Shown here: in pieces, positions 51,499 to 61,182 of the stretch
Layout: each line of letters begins with the position of its first letter
Position numbering within the stretch: position 1 is the stretch's first letter
NCBI RefSeq assembly: GCF_011617705.1
Contig: NZ_CP050154.1
Location: 2,046,001-2,110,000, forward strand
Length of the DNA stretch: 64,000 nucleotides
Direction of reading: 5' to 3'
Source: Brevibacterium limosum
GTDB taxonomy: Bacteria; Actinomycetota; Actinomycetes; Actinomycetales; Brevibacteriaceae
Notes under the pieces: generated by a model
Databases searched by the model: none
What the model saw: only the letters and a program-made list of their open reading frames with translations
Told to the model about the DNA's origin: nothing
Program-made: the position numbers and the translations under genes

Positions 51499-52587
51499 GA
51501 CGTCGATGAGCTGCTGGAGCTTGTCCGCACCGCCCCCGTTGTCGATCGTTGCCACCGCAGTCTCGAGTTTCTGAGCCAAACGCTCGGTGAAGGAGCCCAC
51601 AGCCGAGTCGTCGGCGGCCACGAGAGCCGCCGCGGCGTTGATGGCCACGATGTCGCGCACGGCGGATCGCTCGCCGTCGAGGACTGCGCGAGTGATAGCA
51701 GCGTTCTCATTCGGGCCGCCGCCGCGCAGATCCTCTTTCGTCGCCCGCTCGATGCCGAGGTCGAGAGCGTCGAACGATGTGTGTTCGATCTCTCCGTGCC
51801 GGACTTCCCAGACATCGTTGACTGCGGTGTTGCTCAACTCGTCGAGACCGTCACGTGACCGGAACACCACCGCTTGGTGCCCGCGCTTGGCCAGGGTGCC
51901 GACGACGAGCGGAGCCATCTGGGCATCGGCGACGCCGATGGCCGTGTGCCGAGCCCGTGCCGGGTTCGTCAGGGGGCCGAGGATGTTGAACGCGGTGGGG
52001 ACGTTGATCTGGCGCCGCACCGCGGCGACGAACTGCATCGACGGGTGGAAGACGTTGGCGAAGCAGAAGGCCAATCCGACCTCTTGGGCGATCTGACCGG
52101 TCTGTTCGGGGGTGATGTCGAATCGCACCCCGAGGGCCTCGAGCACATCGGCCGATCCCGACGCCGAGGATGTCGCACGGTTGCCGTGTTTGACGACTCG
52201 CTGCCCCGTCGCGGAGATGATCATCGCCGCCGTCGACGAGATGTTCGCCGTCTTCGCTCGGTCGCCGCCGGTGCCGACGATATCGACGGAGTCTTCGAGC
52301 CCGGGCAGGGGAACAGCGTGGTCCATCATCGCCGCCACGAGGCCGGCGATCTCTTCGACCGTCTCGCCCTTCGTGTGGTGCGCGGCGAGAAATGCGGCCA
52401 TTGTCACATCAGGGGTCTTGCCCGACATGATCTGATCCATCGCCCACGCTGCCTGGTCACCTTCGAGGTCCTGTTGATGCATGAGAGCCATGAGCAGATC
52501 CGGCCAGTTCTCAGCGGCCGCAGAAACCGTGGTGCGGGCCTCGGAAGCCTGGACTGCCGAGGTGGTCATGGGCTTGGAATCGGTCAT
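51466..52587 (-). CDS. trpD: Anthranilate phosphoribosyltransferase
   Basis: 373 residues. The family motifs are VDIVGTGGDRAKTANISSTA (PRPP site), KHGNRATSSASGSADVLEAL, FNILGPLTNPARA and RDGLDELS. It joins anthranilate to phosphoribose in tryptophan synthesis. It stands alone, without other trp genes, and is divergent from ctaE, as in mycobacteria. The last 33 bases lie under the convergent nuclease gene. Confidence 0.95.
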   Translation of the reverse strand: MTDSKPMTTSAVQASEARTTVSAAAENWPDLLMALMHQQDLEGDQAAWAMDQIMSGKTPDVTMAAFLAAHHTKGETVEEIAGLVAAMMDHAVPLPGLEDSVDIVGTGGDRAKTANISSTAAMIISATGQRVVKHGNRATSSASGSADVLEALGVRFDITPEQTGQIAQEVGLAFCFANVFHPSMQFVAAVRRQINVPTAFNILGPLTNPARARHTAIGVADAQMAPLVVGTLAKRGHQAVVFRSRDGLDELSNTAVNDVWEVRHGEIEHTSFDALDLGIERATKEDLRGGGPNENAAITRAVLDGERSAVRDIVAINAAAALVAADDSAVGSFTERLAQKLETAVATIDNGGGADKLQQLIDVSHRVAETNRS

Positions 52588-52723
52588 CCGTCTGAACTCT
52601 CACTAGGTGTTTCCGTCGCCCCGAACCATGGGGCGGACCTTACCTGCGGCATACTATCGCGTCTGCGACACGCGGGCGGAAGCGGTCTCCGAATTGAGAT
52701 TTCGGCACCAGATCGCGGATTTT

Positions 52724-52742
52724 GCTACGTCGTGTAGAAATT
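52724..52742. promoter_or_regulatory. Dyad GCTAC-N5-GTAGAAATT upstream of ctaE-qcrCAB
   Basis: The core CTAC-gtcgt-GTAG with a flanking AAATT lies about 60 bases before the ctaE start. The same 19-base pattern with a different spacer sits upstream of ctaC at 63824-63842. It is a candidate shared operator. Confidence 0.55.
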
Positions 52743-52802
52743 TCTTTCTCGAAACCTGGGTAAAAGATGAAAACTCACCCCGAGACGGGTAATAATGGGG
52801 GT

Positions 52803-53441
52803 GTGTCAACTGCCACTGCATCTCAAACAGCGCCAGCACATCCGGTTGTCAATCGTCCGAATGTGACCACGGTGGGCTTCATCGTGTTCCTCGCGAGCGA
52901 CCTGATGTTCTTTGCCGCGCTCTTCGCCATGTACTTCACCCTCCGGTCAGTCGTTCCGGAGCTGTGGGAAGCGAGGACTCCCGTCCTCAACATTCCCTAT
53001 GCTCTCGGCAACACGTTGATCCTGGTCTCGTCATCGTTCACCTGTCAGATAGGTGTGTTCGCAGCCGAGCGGTTCCGCCCTCGACGAACCGGGTCCCTGT
53101 TCAATATCGCCAAATGGGGAATGATCGAGTGGTTCTACCTCACCTTCGCTCTGGGTGCGATCTTCGTCTCGGGCCAGGTCATGGAGTACGCGACCCTTGT
53201 CAGCGAAGGCATCTCAATCAGCTCTGACGGTTATGGTTCCGTCTTCTACCTCACCACGGGCTTCCACGGCATTCACGTGACCATCGGACTCATCTGCTTC
53301 CTGCTCGTCATCGGACGTGCCTACGGAGCCAAGAAGTTCGGTCAGCATGAAGCCACATTCGCAATCTGCGTGTCCTACTACTGGCACTTCGTTGATGTCG
53401 TCTGGATCGGTCTGTTCGGCATCATCTACCTGCTCCAGTAG
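52803..53441 (+). CDS. ctaE: Cytochrome c oxidase subunit III
   Basis: I prefer the GTG at 52803 ([16 protein letters not shown]), giving 212 residues; an in-frame ATG at 52767 adds twelve. Five membrane helices are expected for actinobacterial CtaE. Visible segments are [59 protein letters not shown] and [20 protein letters not shown]. It stabilises the CtaD core. The qcr genes follow on the same strand. Confidence 0.94.
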   Translation: MSTATASQTAPAHPVVNRPNVTTVGFIVFLASDLMFFAALFAMYFTLRSVVPELWEARTPVLNIPYALGNTLILVSSSFTCQIGVFAAERFRPRRTGSLFNIAKWGMIEWFYLTFALGAIFVSGQVMEYATLVSEGISISSDGYGSVFYLTTGFHGIHVTIGLICFLLVIGRAYGAKKFGQHEATFAICVSYYWHFVDVVWIGLFGIIYLLQ

Positions 53442-53498
53442 CCGGCCTGTGATGCCCGGCACTCACGACACCCAACACTTCAAGCAAAGGACGATCAA

Positions 53499-54284
53499 GT
53501 GAAGCTATTAGCAGATCGCCGCAGACACCCTATGGCGCTGGTCGCGCTGCTGCTCGTGGGGCTGCTGCTGACCGGCGGCGCCTATGCACTTTTTACACAG
53601 ACCTCGAGCGCCAAGGCGGACACAGCCAGTGCCTCTGAGGTTGAAGAAGGCAAGAAGCTCTTCCTGGCGAATTGCGCAACCTGTCATGGACTGAACGCCG
53701 AAGGGTCGAAGGCCGGCCCCGGACTCATCGGCGTCGGCGCCGCTGCTGTGGACTTCCAGGTCGGCACCGGACGCATGCCGCTGCAGGCCAACGGACCGCA
53801 GGCTCGTGTCAAGGAACCGCAGTTCGACGAAGAGCAGACTGCTCAGCTCGCCGCTTATGTTGCTTCGCTCGGCCCCGGGCCGGCAGTCCCGGAAGACGAG
53901 TACCTTGATGCTTCGAAGGGTGACCCCGCTGCCGGCGGCGGTCTGTTCCGCACCAACTGCGCCATGTGCCACAACGTAGTCGGCTCCGGCGGTGCACTGA
54001 CCCGCGGCAAGTACGCACCGAATCTGTCCGAAGTCTCTGAGAAGTACCTCTACGAAGCGATGCAGACCGGCCCGCAGAACATGCCGATCTTCAACGATGC
54101 GAACCTGACTCCTGAAGACAAGCGCGATGTCATCGCTTACGTCCGGGAAGTCTCGGACAACCCCTCCCCCGGCGGATTCAAGCTCGGATCACTGGGTCCA
54201 GTCGCAGAGGGCCTGTTCATATGGTTCTTCGGACTTGCTGCCGTCATCGGCCTGACAGTGTGGCTGTCATCCAGAGCCAAGTGA
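53499..54284 (+). CDS. qcrC: Cytochrome bc1 complex dihaem cytochrome c subunit QcrC
   Basis: 261 residues. An N-terminal signal/anchor helix (HPMALVALLLVGLLLTGGAY) precedes two class I cytochrome c domains with CATCH and CAMCH haem sites, and a C-terminal helix (GLFIWFFGLAAVIGLTVWL). In actinobacteria this dihaem subunit passes electrons straight from the bc1 complex to oxidase subunit II. Met ligands are expected in RMPLQ and NMPIF. Confidence 0.96.
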   Translation: MKLLADRRRHPMALVALLLVGLLLTGGAYALFTQTSSAKADTASASEVEEGKKLFLANCATCHGLNAEGSKAGPGLIGVGAAAVDFQVGTGRMPLQANGPQARVKEPQFDEEQTAQLAAYVASLGPGPAVPEDEYLDASKGDPAAGGGLFRTNCAMCHNVVGSGGALTRGKYAPNLSEVSEKYLYEAMQTGPQNMPIFNDANLTPEDKRDVIAYVREVSDNPSPGGFKLGSLGPVAEGLFIWFFGLAAVIGLTVWLSSRAK

Positions 54285-54333
54285 GTCAGGCAGTGTCGTT
54301 CACCATCAACTACGAGAATAGACGGGGAATTCA

Positions 54334-55377
54334 ATGACCTCGAAAGAGCACTCCGGCGGCGGCAGCCAGCTCGAGGAGTTGAACGGGTTCACTAACCCTG
54401 GGTTGCCCGAGCACAAACCGCGCCTTGCCGACTCGGATCCTCGCGCCGAGAAGATCGCCGAACGACAGGTGGCAGCCTGGTTCATCCTTTCGATGATCGG
54501 AACCATCTGGTTCATCGTGGCGTACTTCCTGTTCACCCCCGGCGAATCGATGCAGAGCATCCGCCTCCACAACATGTTCGTCGGTCTAGGTGCCGCTGTC
54601 GCGATGTTCTCCATCGGATTCGGTGCCGTGCTCTGGGCCAAGAATCTCATGAGCGATCACGAGGGCATCGACGAACGCCACGACATCGGCGGCAGCGAAG
54701 AGGACCAAGCTATTGCGCTCGAGATCCTCCACCAAGCCAAGGAGGAGTCTGGCATCGCCCGTCGTCCCCTGCTGCGCAACACGCTCATCGCCGCACTGGC
54801 GATCGCACCGCTGCCCGCGGTCCTCGTCTTCCGAGACTTGGGTCCGCTGCCGGGCGACAAGATGTTCAACACGCTGTGGCAGAAGGGCACACGCCTCATT
54901 CGTGATGTCGGCGGAATCCCTTCGGTTGACTCGGAGCGCCCGATCAAGGCAGACGAAGTCACGATCGGTTCGGCCTACCACGTCCTGCCTTCGGGCATCG
55001 GCGATGAGGAGGCGGCCGAGCACCCGCTGAACGAGAAGGCCAAAGCCGCTGTGCTGCTCATGCGCATCGATCCCAAGCAGCTCAAAGAAGATCCGGACCG
55101 CAAGGACTGGTCGCACGACGGAATCGTCGCCTACTCGAAGATCTGCACGCATGTCGGTTGCCCGGTGGCACTGTACGAGCACCAAACGCACCACCTTCTG
55201 TGCCCCTGCCACCAGTCGACGTTTGACGTGACGGAACACTGCAAGGTCATCTTCGGACCGGCCAAACGACCGCTTCCTCAGCTGCCTATCACAGTGGACA
55301 GCGAAGGCTACCTGGTTGCCCAGTCGGACTTCCCTGAGCCTGTCGGACCTACGTTCTGGGAGATCAACAACCGATGA
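54334..55377 (+). CDS. qcrA: Cytochrome bc1 complex Rieske iron-sulfur subunit QcrA
   Basis: 347 residues. Three membrane helices (the first is AAWFILSMIGTIWFIVAYFL) are followed by the Rieske domain with CTHVGCPV and CPCHQSTFD, which bind the 2Fe-2S cluster through two Cys and two His. It takes electrons from menaquinol. The extra helices are typical of actinobacteria. Its stop overlaps qcrB (ATGA). Confidence 0.96.
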   Translation: MTSKEHSGGGSQLEELNGFTNPGLPEHKPRLADSDPRAEKIAERQVAAWFILSMIGTIWFIVAYFLFTPGESMQSIRLHNMFVGLGAAVAMFSIGFGAVLWAKNLMSDHEGIDERHDIGGSEEDQAIALEILHQAKEESGIARRPLLRNTLIAALAIAPLPAVLVFRDLGPLPGDKMFNTLWQKGTRLIRDVGGIPSVDSERPIKADEVTIGSAYHVLPSGIGDEEAAEHPLNEKAKAAVLLMRIDPKQLKEDPDRKDWSHDGIVAYSKICTHVGCPVALYEHQTHHLLCPCHQSTFDVTEHCKVIFGPAKRPLPQLPITVDSEGYLVAQSDFPEPVGPTFWEINNR

Positions 55378-56999
55378 GAACTACTCAGCCAACCACCACC
55401 ATCGGGAAGGCCGCAAGCTTCGCCGAATCCCGCGTCGGGGCATCGGTCCTCGTCCGCGAGTTCGGTCGCAAGATCTTCCCTTCTCACTGGTCATTCATGC
55501 TCGGCGAGGTCGCTCTATACAGCTTCATCATCGTCGTATTGTCCGGAACGTTCCTTACGTTCTTCTTTCAGCCCGCCATGGGCGAGCTGCGCTACGAAGG
55601 ACCTTGGCTTCCGCTACGGGGTGTCGAGATCTCCGAGGCCTACGATTCCACGCTAGCGATCTCATTGGAGATACGCGGTGGTCTGTTCATCCGACAGATG
55701 CACCACTGGGGCGCCCTGTTGTTCGTCGCTGCATTGAGCGTTCATATGCTTCGCGTGTTCTTCACTGGAGCATTCCGCCGTCCTCGCGAACTCAACTGGA
55801 TCGTCGGTGTTCTGCTCGTCATCATGGGTATGGCTGCCGGCTTCACCGGATATTCTCTCCCTGATGATCTCCTATCCGGCAACGGCCTACGAATCATCGA
55901 CGGCATCCTCAAGTCGCTGCCGCTCGTCGGAACCTACATCTCGTTCTTCCTCTTCGGCGGCGAGTTCCCGGGCATCGACATCGTGGCCCGTCTGTACACC
56001 CTGCACATCATGATCGTGCCGGCCCTGCTGATCGCTCTCATCGGCATACACCTGATGTTCGTTGTCGTGCACAAACACACCCAGTACCCGGGAGCGGGAA
56101 ACACCGAGAAGAATGTGGTCGGAGAACCGGTCCTGCCTACCTTCGCGGCGAAGGGTGGAGGATTCTTCTTCCTCATCTTCGGTCTGCTCTCGCTTATCTC
56201 GGCTCTGTTCACGATCAACCCGATCTGGAACTACGGTCCCTACGACCCTTCACCGGTCTCGGCCGGCACCCAACCTGACTGGTACATCGGTTGGGCGGAC
56301 GGATTCCTTCGTATCGTTCCGGGCTGGTTCGAGTTCTATATCTTCGGATGGCCGATCTCGCTCAACATCAACAGCGCCGTGATCGTCATGGGCGGCGTGT
56401 TCGCAGTCATGTTCATCTACCCGTTCTTCGAGGCATGGCTGCAGAAGGATCATCGGGAACACCACATCCTCGATCGTCCCCGTAACAATCCAACTCGTAC
56501 CGCCATCGGCGTTGCAGGAATCATCTTCTACTGCAACATGTGGGCGGCTGCATCGGGTGACATCATTGCAGTGTTCTTTCAGATGTCGCTCAACGACATG
56601 ATCTACATCTTCCGATTCCTATTCTTCTTCGGACCGATCATCGGTTACATCATTACCAAACGTATGTGTCTCGCGCTTCAGCGCAAGGACCGTGAGATCG
56701 CTCTGCACGGACGGGAGACAGCCCAGATCATTCGTCTGCCCCACGGTGAGTTCCTTGAACGCCACGAGGCTCTTCCTCCGCATAAACTGTGGAAGCTTAC
56801 GGCGTTCGAATCTCCGAGTTACATCCCTGCGGAGCCGAATGCAGAGGGCAAGATCACTGGAACAGAGAAGCTGCGTGCGCGACTCTCTCGGTTCTTCTTT
56901 GAAGACCGTGTGGCTCCGGTGACGAAGCAGGAGCTCGAAGCTCCTCACCACAACAACGCTGCCCTCGAGGGTTCGGACAACAAACAGCTCGGACACTGA
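55374..56999 (+). CDS. qcrB: Cytochrome bc1 complex cytochrome b subunit QcrB
   Basis: 541 residues. Haem-ligand His pairs are in IRQMHHWGALLFVAALSVHM and YTLHIMIVPALLIALIGIHL. The Qo-site motif is QPDWYIGW, the PDWY form of PEWY. A long cytoplasmic C-terminal tail follows the last helix, as in other actinobacteria. It oxidises menaquinol. A terminator follows. Confidence 0.96.
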   Translation: MRTTQPTTTIGKAASFAESRVGASVLVREFGRKIFPSHWSFMLGEVALYSFIIVVLSGTFLTFFFQPAMGELRYEGPWLPLRGVEISEAYDSTLAISLEIRGGLFIRQMHHWGALLFVAALSVHMLRVFFTGAFRRPRELNWIVGVLLVIMGMAAGFTGYSLPDDLLSGNGLRIIDGILKSLPLVGTYISFFLFGGEFPGIDIVARLYTLHIMIVPALLIALIGIHLMFVVVHKHTQYPGAGNTEKNVVGEPVLPTFAAKGGGFFFLIFGLLSLISALFTINPIWNYGPYDPSPVSAGTQPDWYIGWADGFLRIVPGWFEFYIFGWPISLNINSAVIVMGGVFAVMFIYPFFEAWLQKDHREHHILDRPRNNPTRTAIGVAGIIFYCNMWAAASGDIIAVFFQMSLNDMIYIFRFLFFFGPIIGYIITKRMCLALQRKDREIALHGRETAQIIRLPHGEFLERHEALPPHKLWKLTAFESPSYIPAEPNAEGKITGTEKLRARLSRFFFEDRVAPVTKQELEAPHHNNAALEGSDNKQLGH

Positions 57000-57021
57000 T
57001 CGGTCCTTTGATCAGTGTTTC

Positions 57022-57052
57022 AGGGGCTCAGCGGTTCAACTGCTGAGCCCCT
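57022..57052 (+). terminator. Terminator of the ctaE-qcrCAB operon
   Basis: AGGGGCTCAGC (57022-57032) pairs with GCTGAGCCCCT (57042-57052), followed by TTCTCTATTC. Confidence 0.9.
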
Positions 57053-57253
57053 TTCTCTATTCGTTCCTTCGTTGAACCAGGGCATTCCGTGCTCCGGCTT
57101 TACCCCCAGAAGGGCGCTACCCGGCTATTCTGTCTCGCCTGCAGTAGGCCAGTCACAGTCTGTTCGGTACATGATAGGCGCACCAACAGTGCTCGTGCCC
57201 AACTCAATTCCCGCTCCGCTCGCTGCATTCCACAATCTGCAACGTTAGGTTCC

Positions 57254-57620
57254 TCAGACTTGGTGCCTAACGGCTGCCCACCCTGTCAATGCATTCTGAG
57301 GAACGCGCAGAGACATGCCATGTGCTCCGCCGCGTCTATGTCCTCGGTTCTTCATAGCCCTCACGATCGGTCCGGCCTCGGAGATCCTGATCTGTCTGGA
57401 AGAACTCAACCTATCTTCTGTTCCGATTTCATTATGGTTCAGGAATGGACGAATCTGTGGAAGGTGCCTATTTCGAGATTCGGTCGAGTTCCTCCGCAGA
57501 AGACATTCCGAACCTCGCTTCAGAGCTTCGGCAGCTATCTCAGCGCCGCCCAACTCGGTCCGCAACCTACGGTTCTCTGCTCTCAACACGACCGATTCGG
57601 GTAAGCTGATGAGTCACCCC
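57254..57620 (-). mobile_element. Possible IS3-family remnant
   Basis: On the minus strand LRAENRRLRTEL and ALKRGSECLLRRN resemble the end of an IS3 OrfA, and another frame gives AEELDRISK, like the OrfA C-terminus. The frames are broken. It is weaker than the next two remnants. The gap 57053-57253 shows nothing I recognise. Confidence 0.4.
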
Positions 57621-57624
57621 GGAG

Positions 57625-58015
57625 ATAATCGAGGCTGGCAGATATCGAAGCCATTGCATGCCGAGGTGACTCTTGGCACCCTGCACACGCGGGTCTGCCA
57701 GCGTCGAAGAACCGGCAGCGGCCTGTCCGGACCGGAGCATCGCTCGAATGGCGTGGTCCAATATCGGGTGATTCGAATTACGGGGCCTCGGCCGACTAAG
57801 ATTCCGTCACGACTGCCGGGTCCAGGGGTGATTCAAACGGTAACGTTTTCGCCGAGATACTGAACTCACTTTACAAAGTCGACCAGATCCGGAGCAGAGT
57901 TTCGTGTATTGGCATTGATGCTATCGAGATCGCCAAAGCGTTGTAGATGGACAGTCTCACCTCGTACAGTTCACAAAGAGCACTCGGCGGGGCCAATCCC
58001 TATGACTTTCGAGTA
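57625..58015 (+). mobile_element. Decayed IS3-family OrfB transposase
   Basis: GWQISKPLHAEVTLGTLH and NGVVQYRVIR (57630-57775), then in another frame GSRGDSNGNVFAEILNSLYK (about 57820-57878), IDAIEIAKAL, a stop, and ALGGANPYDF. These match the catalytic-core end of IS3 OrfB (GSRGDSYDNALAE-like Glu region). At least one frameshift and a stop are present. Confidence 0.8.
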
Positions 58016-58227
58016 GGACTATGTCGTTTCGATGCCACGGGCTTCGCAACGCGAGCGCGGACCGATGTACTTCAGGTGGAAAAGACGCCATCGACCGCGG
58101 AGGCTAGGCAATCCGCGCGGACGTAGCGGTCGACGATGACTGCGAGTTACTGCCGATCAGTCAGCTTGCTGCCGAGAGACCGTATCGGCTTGCCGCCGCT
58201 GCGTGTGAGCTTCAGAAGTCAACCGAT
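58016..58227. other. Unassigned gap before the ctaG end
   Basis: About 210 bases with no supported gene. It looks like further decayed insertion DNA but I recognise no family. Confidence 0.4.
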
Positions 58228-59163
58228 TCAGTGTTGCTTGTGCAATCTGTCATGATCGTTCAGACTCAAGAGATACTCATTGTAAGAATCCATTGCCGCG
58301 TCCTCGCTGGACTGTTTGATTTTGTGTGATTTCTGTTCCTGCGCAAACCAGCGAGCCAGGCAGATAATCAGCACAAGGAACAATGGCATTTCGGCGTAAG
58401 TCCACAGAAGCGCACCAGCAACTGCTTGGTCGTACACGGGATCGATTCCATTAGTCGCCACTGCATACTGATCGAATATGGGCCGTCCGATTCGCAGGAA
58501 GGTCAGTCCGAGTACGGCGTGAATCTGAAGTTCGATTGCAATGTCAATGAATCGAGAGGGGAAGGATTGCACTCGAGGCAGCGGATCAACCGACCAAAGT
58601 GGAACAGCGGCGAGGATTCCGCCGAAAAGGAACATCGCCAGAAGAGCGTCCATTCCAGCGCGCGTCGACACGAATGTGCTGACCGCGTCGCTCAGGTACA
58701 GAGCGGGAAATGCCAGAAGCGCTATAACGATTGGCACTGCGGGATGGAGCAAACTGCTTGTCCATTTCGAACGTAGGCCGCCGATCCCCACCCGGAGGAT
58801 GAAACTGCCGAATCTACCGTGTGGCATCGACCGAAGGAGCAGCACACCGGGAGCTCCGGTAAGCAGAAGCGGGGGGACCATAGTCATTAAGGTGATCTGC
58901 TGAAACATCAGTGCGGTCAGCGAATGCGGCGCAGCTGCGTTCACTCCCAAAGTCGCTACTAGGAATGCGATAACGCAACCCAAGACAAAGGAAAGCACGC
59001 GGGCCGGATTCCAAAATCGACGTTGAGACCACAGCCTGAATGTACCTGCCAGATAGAGCGCACACAGAACCGCGGAAAGAGCAGCGATGATCCATGACGC
59101 AGAAGTGAAGTCGAAACGGAGCCAAAGCGGCACCTGTTGCACCAAGTCAGCAGCGTCGTTCAC
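58228..59163 (-). CDS. ctaG: CtaG-type cytochrome c oxidase assembly membrane protein
   Basis: GTG 59163 (MNDAADLVQQVPLWLRFDF) behind GAGGAA is preferred; 311 residues (the frame is open to 59253). About eight to nine helices. The caa3-type CtaG pattern is seen in ITLMTMVPPLLLTGAPGVLL and GMDALLAMFLFGGILAAVPL with IQHAVLG-type segments. CtaG-like proteins help copper reach cytochrome oxidase. Its base use is visibly richer in A and T than the cta genes and decayed IS pieces lie on both sides, so it may be acquired. The fused CopD domain of many homologues is absent. Confidence 0.85.
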   Translation of the reverse strand: MNDAADLVQQVPLWLRFDFTSASWIIAALSAVLCALYLAGTFRLWSQRRFWNPARVLSFVLGCVIAFLVATLGVNAAAPHSLTALMFQQITLMTMVPPLLLTGAPGVLLLRSMPHGRFGSFILRVGIGGLRSKWTSSLLHPAVPIVIALLAFPALYLSDAVSTFVSTRAGMDALLAMFLFGGILAAVPLWSVDPLPRVQSFPSRFIDIAIELQIHAVLGLTFLRIGRPIFDQYAVATNGIDPVYDQAVAGALLWTYAEMPLFLVLIICLARWFAQEQKSHKIKQSSEDAAMDSYNEYLLSLNDHDRLHKQH

Positions 59164-59399
59164 TGTTCCTCGTCTTTCAATTGGCCCTGGTGATGCCAGT
59201 ATAGGCTCAACCAAGTCGAACTCAGAAATCAGGTACAGAAACATAGCCGACACAGTGAAGCCACGAAAAGGACTTATCTGTCATGCCCCAAAAGAAGTAC
59301 CCATAAGGCTTCGTAAGAGAGCAGACCGCAGCATGGTCCTTCTCGAAACCGACCCTGTTGCCCGACGCGGCAGCGTCTGCCATATCGACGAACAGCTCT
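59164..59399. other. Gap upstream of ctaG
   Basis: About 240 bases. It should hold the ctaG promoter (TATACT on the minus strand near 59200), but no -35 is clear. No gene is supported. Confidence 0.4.
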
Positions 59400-60075
59400 C
59401 TACACGATCCCGGAATTGTTCTCCGGTGCCGATCGAACGACTGTCGAGAGACCTCGGACTGCACCGTATAGGGCCGTCCACGGCTTCGAACACCGAGAGG
59501 TCAGAGCAGTGTGACCGATTGCATTGATCGGTACTTCGCCACTTTCGCTACTGACCGGTGGTAGGAGCCTGACATCACCTATGTGCACGCATCCGCCGGG
59601 TGGGTCTACTTCGCGTTCGTCACCGACATGTTCGATCGCGAGATCGTCGGCTGGCAGGAATCGAGGTCAGTGCACACCGAGTCGGCTCCTGATGCCCTGC
59701 AGAAGGGGATCTATCAGAGTCGAGGTCCCAGTGGCGACCTGTGCGGGCTGGTACAGCACTCGGATCGCGGAGGCCAGTATCGGGCAATCCGCCATGACGA
59801 TGCCCTGACCGAACAACTCGCCGTCGCGTCTGCCGGATCGAGGGGCGATTCAGACGATAGCGTCTTGCGAAGCCTCGAACTCGCTGTATAGGCTGAGTGG
59901 ATACGGAATAGCAACCCGTGGAAAGGCATTGATCATGTCGGGCTCGCCACGGCGGAGCGGGCGCACTGGTCCACCACCTATTGACCACACGGTGCGCTAG
60001 GAGCAGCGACTCCCACAGCGTTCCGAGCTGACCCTCACAGCACGATGCCACGGACCGCGTAACTCGTGTGAGAGT
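59400..60075 (+). mobile_element. Decayed IS3-family OrfB transposase
   Basis: PIERLSRDLGLHRIG (near 59430) is followed by RYFATFATDRW, a stop, EPDITYVHASAGWVYFAFVT, MFDREIVGWQESRSVHTESA, LVQHSDRGGQYRAIRHDDAL, GSRGDSDDSVL, and in a shifted frame NPWKGIDHVGLATAERAHW and PHGALGAATPTAFR. This covers most of an IS3 OrfB with its DDE core (DITY, HSDRG, GSRGDS). Stops and frameshifts make it inactive. Confidence 0.88.
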
Positions 60076-60139
60076 CATGAACTCCAAGTAGAAGACTCTC
60101 CATCAAACCTGGGGCTAGACAAACTCGTCGGCGCAGATG

Positions 60140-60530
60140 TAGCAGTCGCGGGGCGAAATCCTGGCATCCATCGAGGAACTGGTCCAGTCGCATCCGCGTT
60201 TCGAGCTCCAAACGTCGATGCCGGCGGACGGCGTCAGGGCTACTGCGAGGATTCTGACCGAGATCGTGGGTAAGGACTTCGAATCAGCCGGACACCTATC
60301 ATCGTATGCCGGACTGGCACCGACTTCGCAGCGGTCAGGGGCCGCGGCGACCATACGTCCCGCTGGACCAACAAGTTCCCCAAACGAGCCTTGTTCCTGT
60401 CCGCGTTCGCGGCACTGAATGACCCGTTGTCGACGGCGTCTACCTCCACACCCCCGAGGCGGTGCCAGCTGCCTGAGCAGTCCTGTCGCGAGGTACCTGA
60501 TCAATTCGGGAGTAGGACCCCGATCCGATT
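60140..60530 (+). mobile_element. Decayed IS110-family transposase
   Basis: ILASIEELVQSHPRFELQTS, MPADGVRATARILTEIVGKD and SAGHLSSYAGLAPTSQRSG match the Transposase_20 domain of IS110 elements. A shifted frame gives RWTNKFPKRALFLSAFAALN, then DPLS. The N-terminal DEDD domain and the end are missing. The following 60531-60705 shows no supported feature. Confidence 0.85.
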
Positions 60531-60705
60531 ACCCCTGCCATCGAGTCCGACTCGAAACTTTCGAAGAATCACACCGATGCCTCATGAATCAAGGCATAGG
60601 GGCACCTCCACAAAAGCGTGGACCTCGAAGACTGTACAGCCCGCGCGCCTTAGTCTCAACCCCTGAAGAAGCGAGAAGCCTGTCGATTCCGGAGCGAAAG
60701 GCACC

Positions 60706-60736
60706 GTGGCCCGAACTCTATGCAAGTTCGGGCCAC
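60706..60736 (-). terminator. Terminator of the ctaCDF operon
   Basis: GTGGCCCGAACT (60706-60717) pairs with AGTTCGGGCCAC (60725-60736). It lies 45 bases beyond the ctaF stop, with CCTTTCG following on the minus strand. Confidence 0.8.
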
Positions 60737-60780
60737 GTGGGCGAATCAATTGTCAGTTGTTTCCGTTCACGGCGACAACT

Positions 60781-61182
60781 TCAGTGAGCGAAGTCACCGC
60801 GGTCATGTTCGTAGGTGAGACCGACAAGCGCGACGATGCCGAGCACGACACCGAACGGGAAGATCCACCAGCCCATCGCGATTCCGTAGAACGAGACGGC
60901 GGCAGCTCCCGCGCTGACGATCGGCCACCAGCTCCACGGGCTGAAGAACCCGTAGTCGGCGTCGGCCTCGGAGATCTCGGCGTCGTCGTTGTCCTGAGGC
61001 TGGCGCCCGACGCGACGGTCCGTCAACCAGAGGTAGACACCGATCATCAGGGCCATCAGACCGACGAGGAGCAGCGCCGGGAATCCGACGAGTTCGGTGA
61101 AGTCGGTGAAGACGCCGTAGAAGATCCCGACCGCGATGAAGAACAGACCGCAGATGTTGAAGACGTAGATCGATGACTTCAT
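60781..61182 (-). CDS. ctaF: Cytochrome c oxidase subunit IV (actinobacterial type)
   Basis: 133 residues. Four helices: [54 protein letters not shown] and [30 protein letters not shown] is the conserved middle. It is an accessory subunit of the aa3 oxidase. The start overlaps the ctaD stop (ATGA). Confidence 0.94.
   Translation of the reverse strand: MKSSIYVFNICGLFFIAVGIFYGVFTDFTELVGFPALLLVGLMALMIGVYLWLTDRRVGRQPQDNDDAEISEADADYGFFSPWSWWPIVSAGAAAVSFYGIAMGWWIFPFGVVLGIVALVGLTYEHDRGDFAH

Noticed and set aside
57015..57863. Overlapping open frames on both strands after qcrB
   Set aside because: None has a start site or family pattern over its full length; the only recognisable pieces are transposase fragments.
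59583..59891. Transposase open frame as a working gene
   Set aside because: Stops and frameshifts upstream and downstream remove the rest of the IS3 OrfB; it is a fragment.
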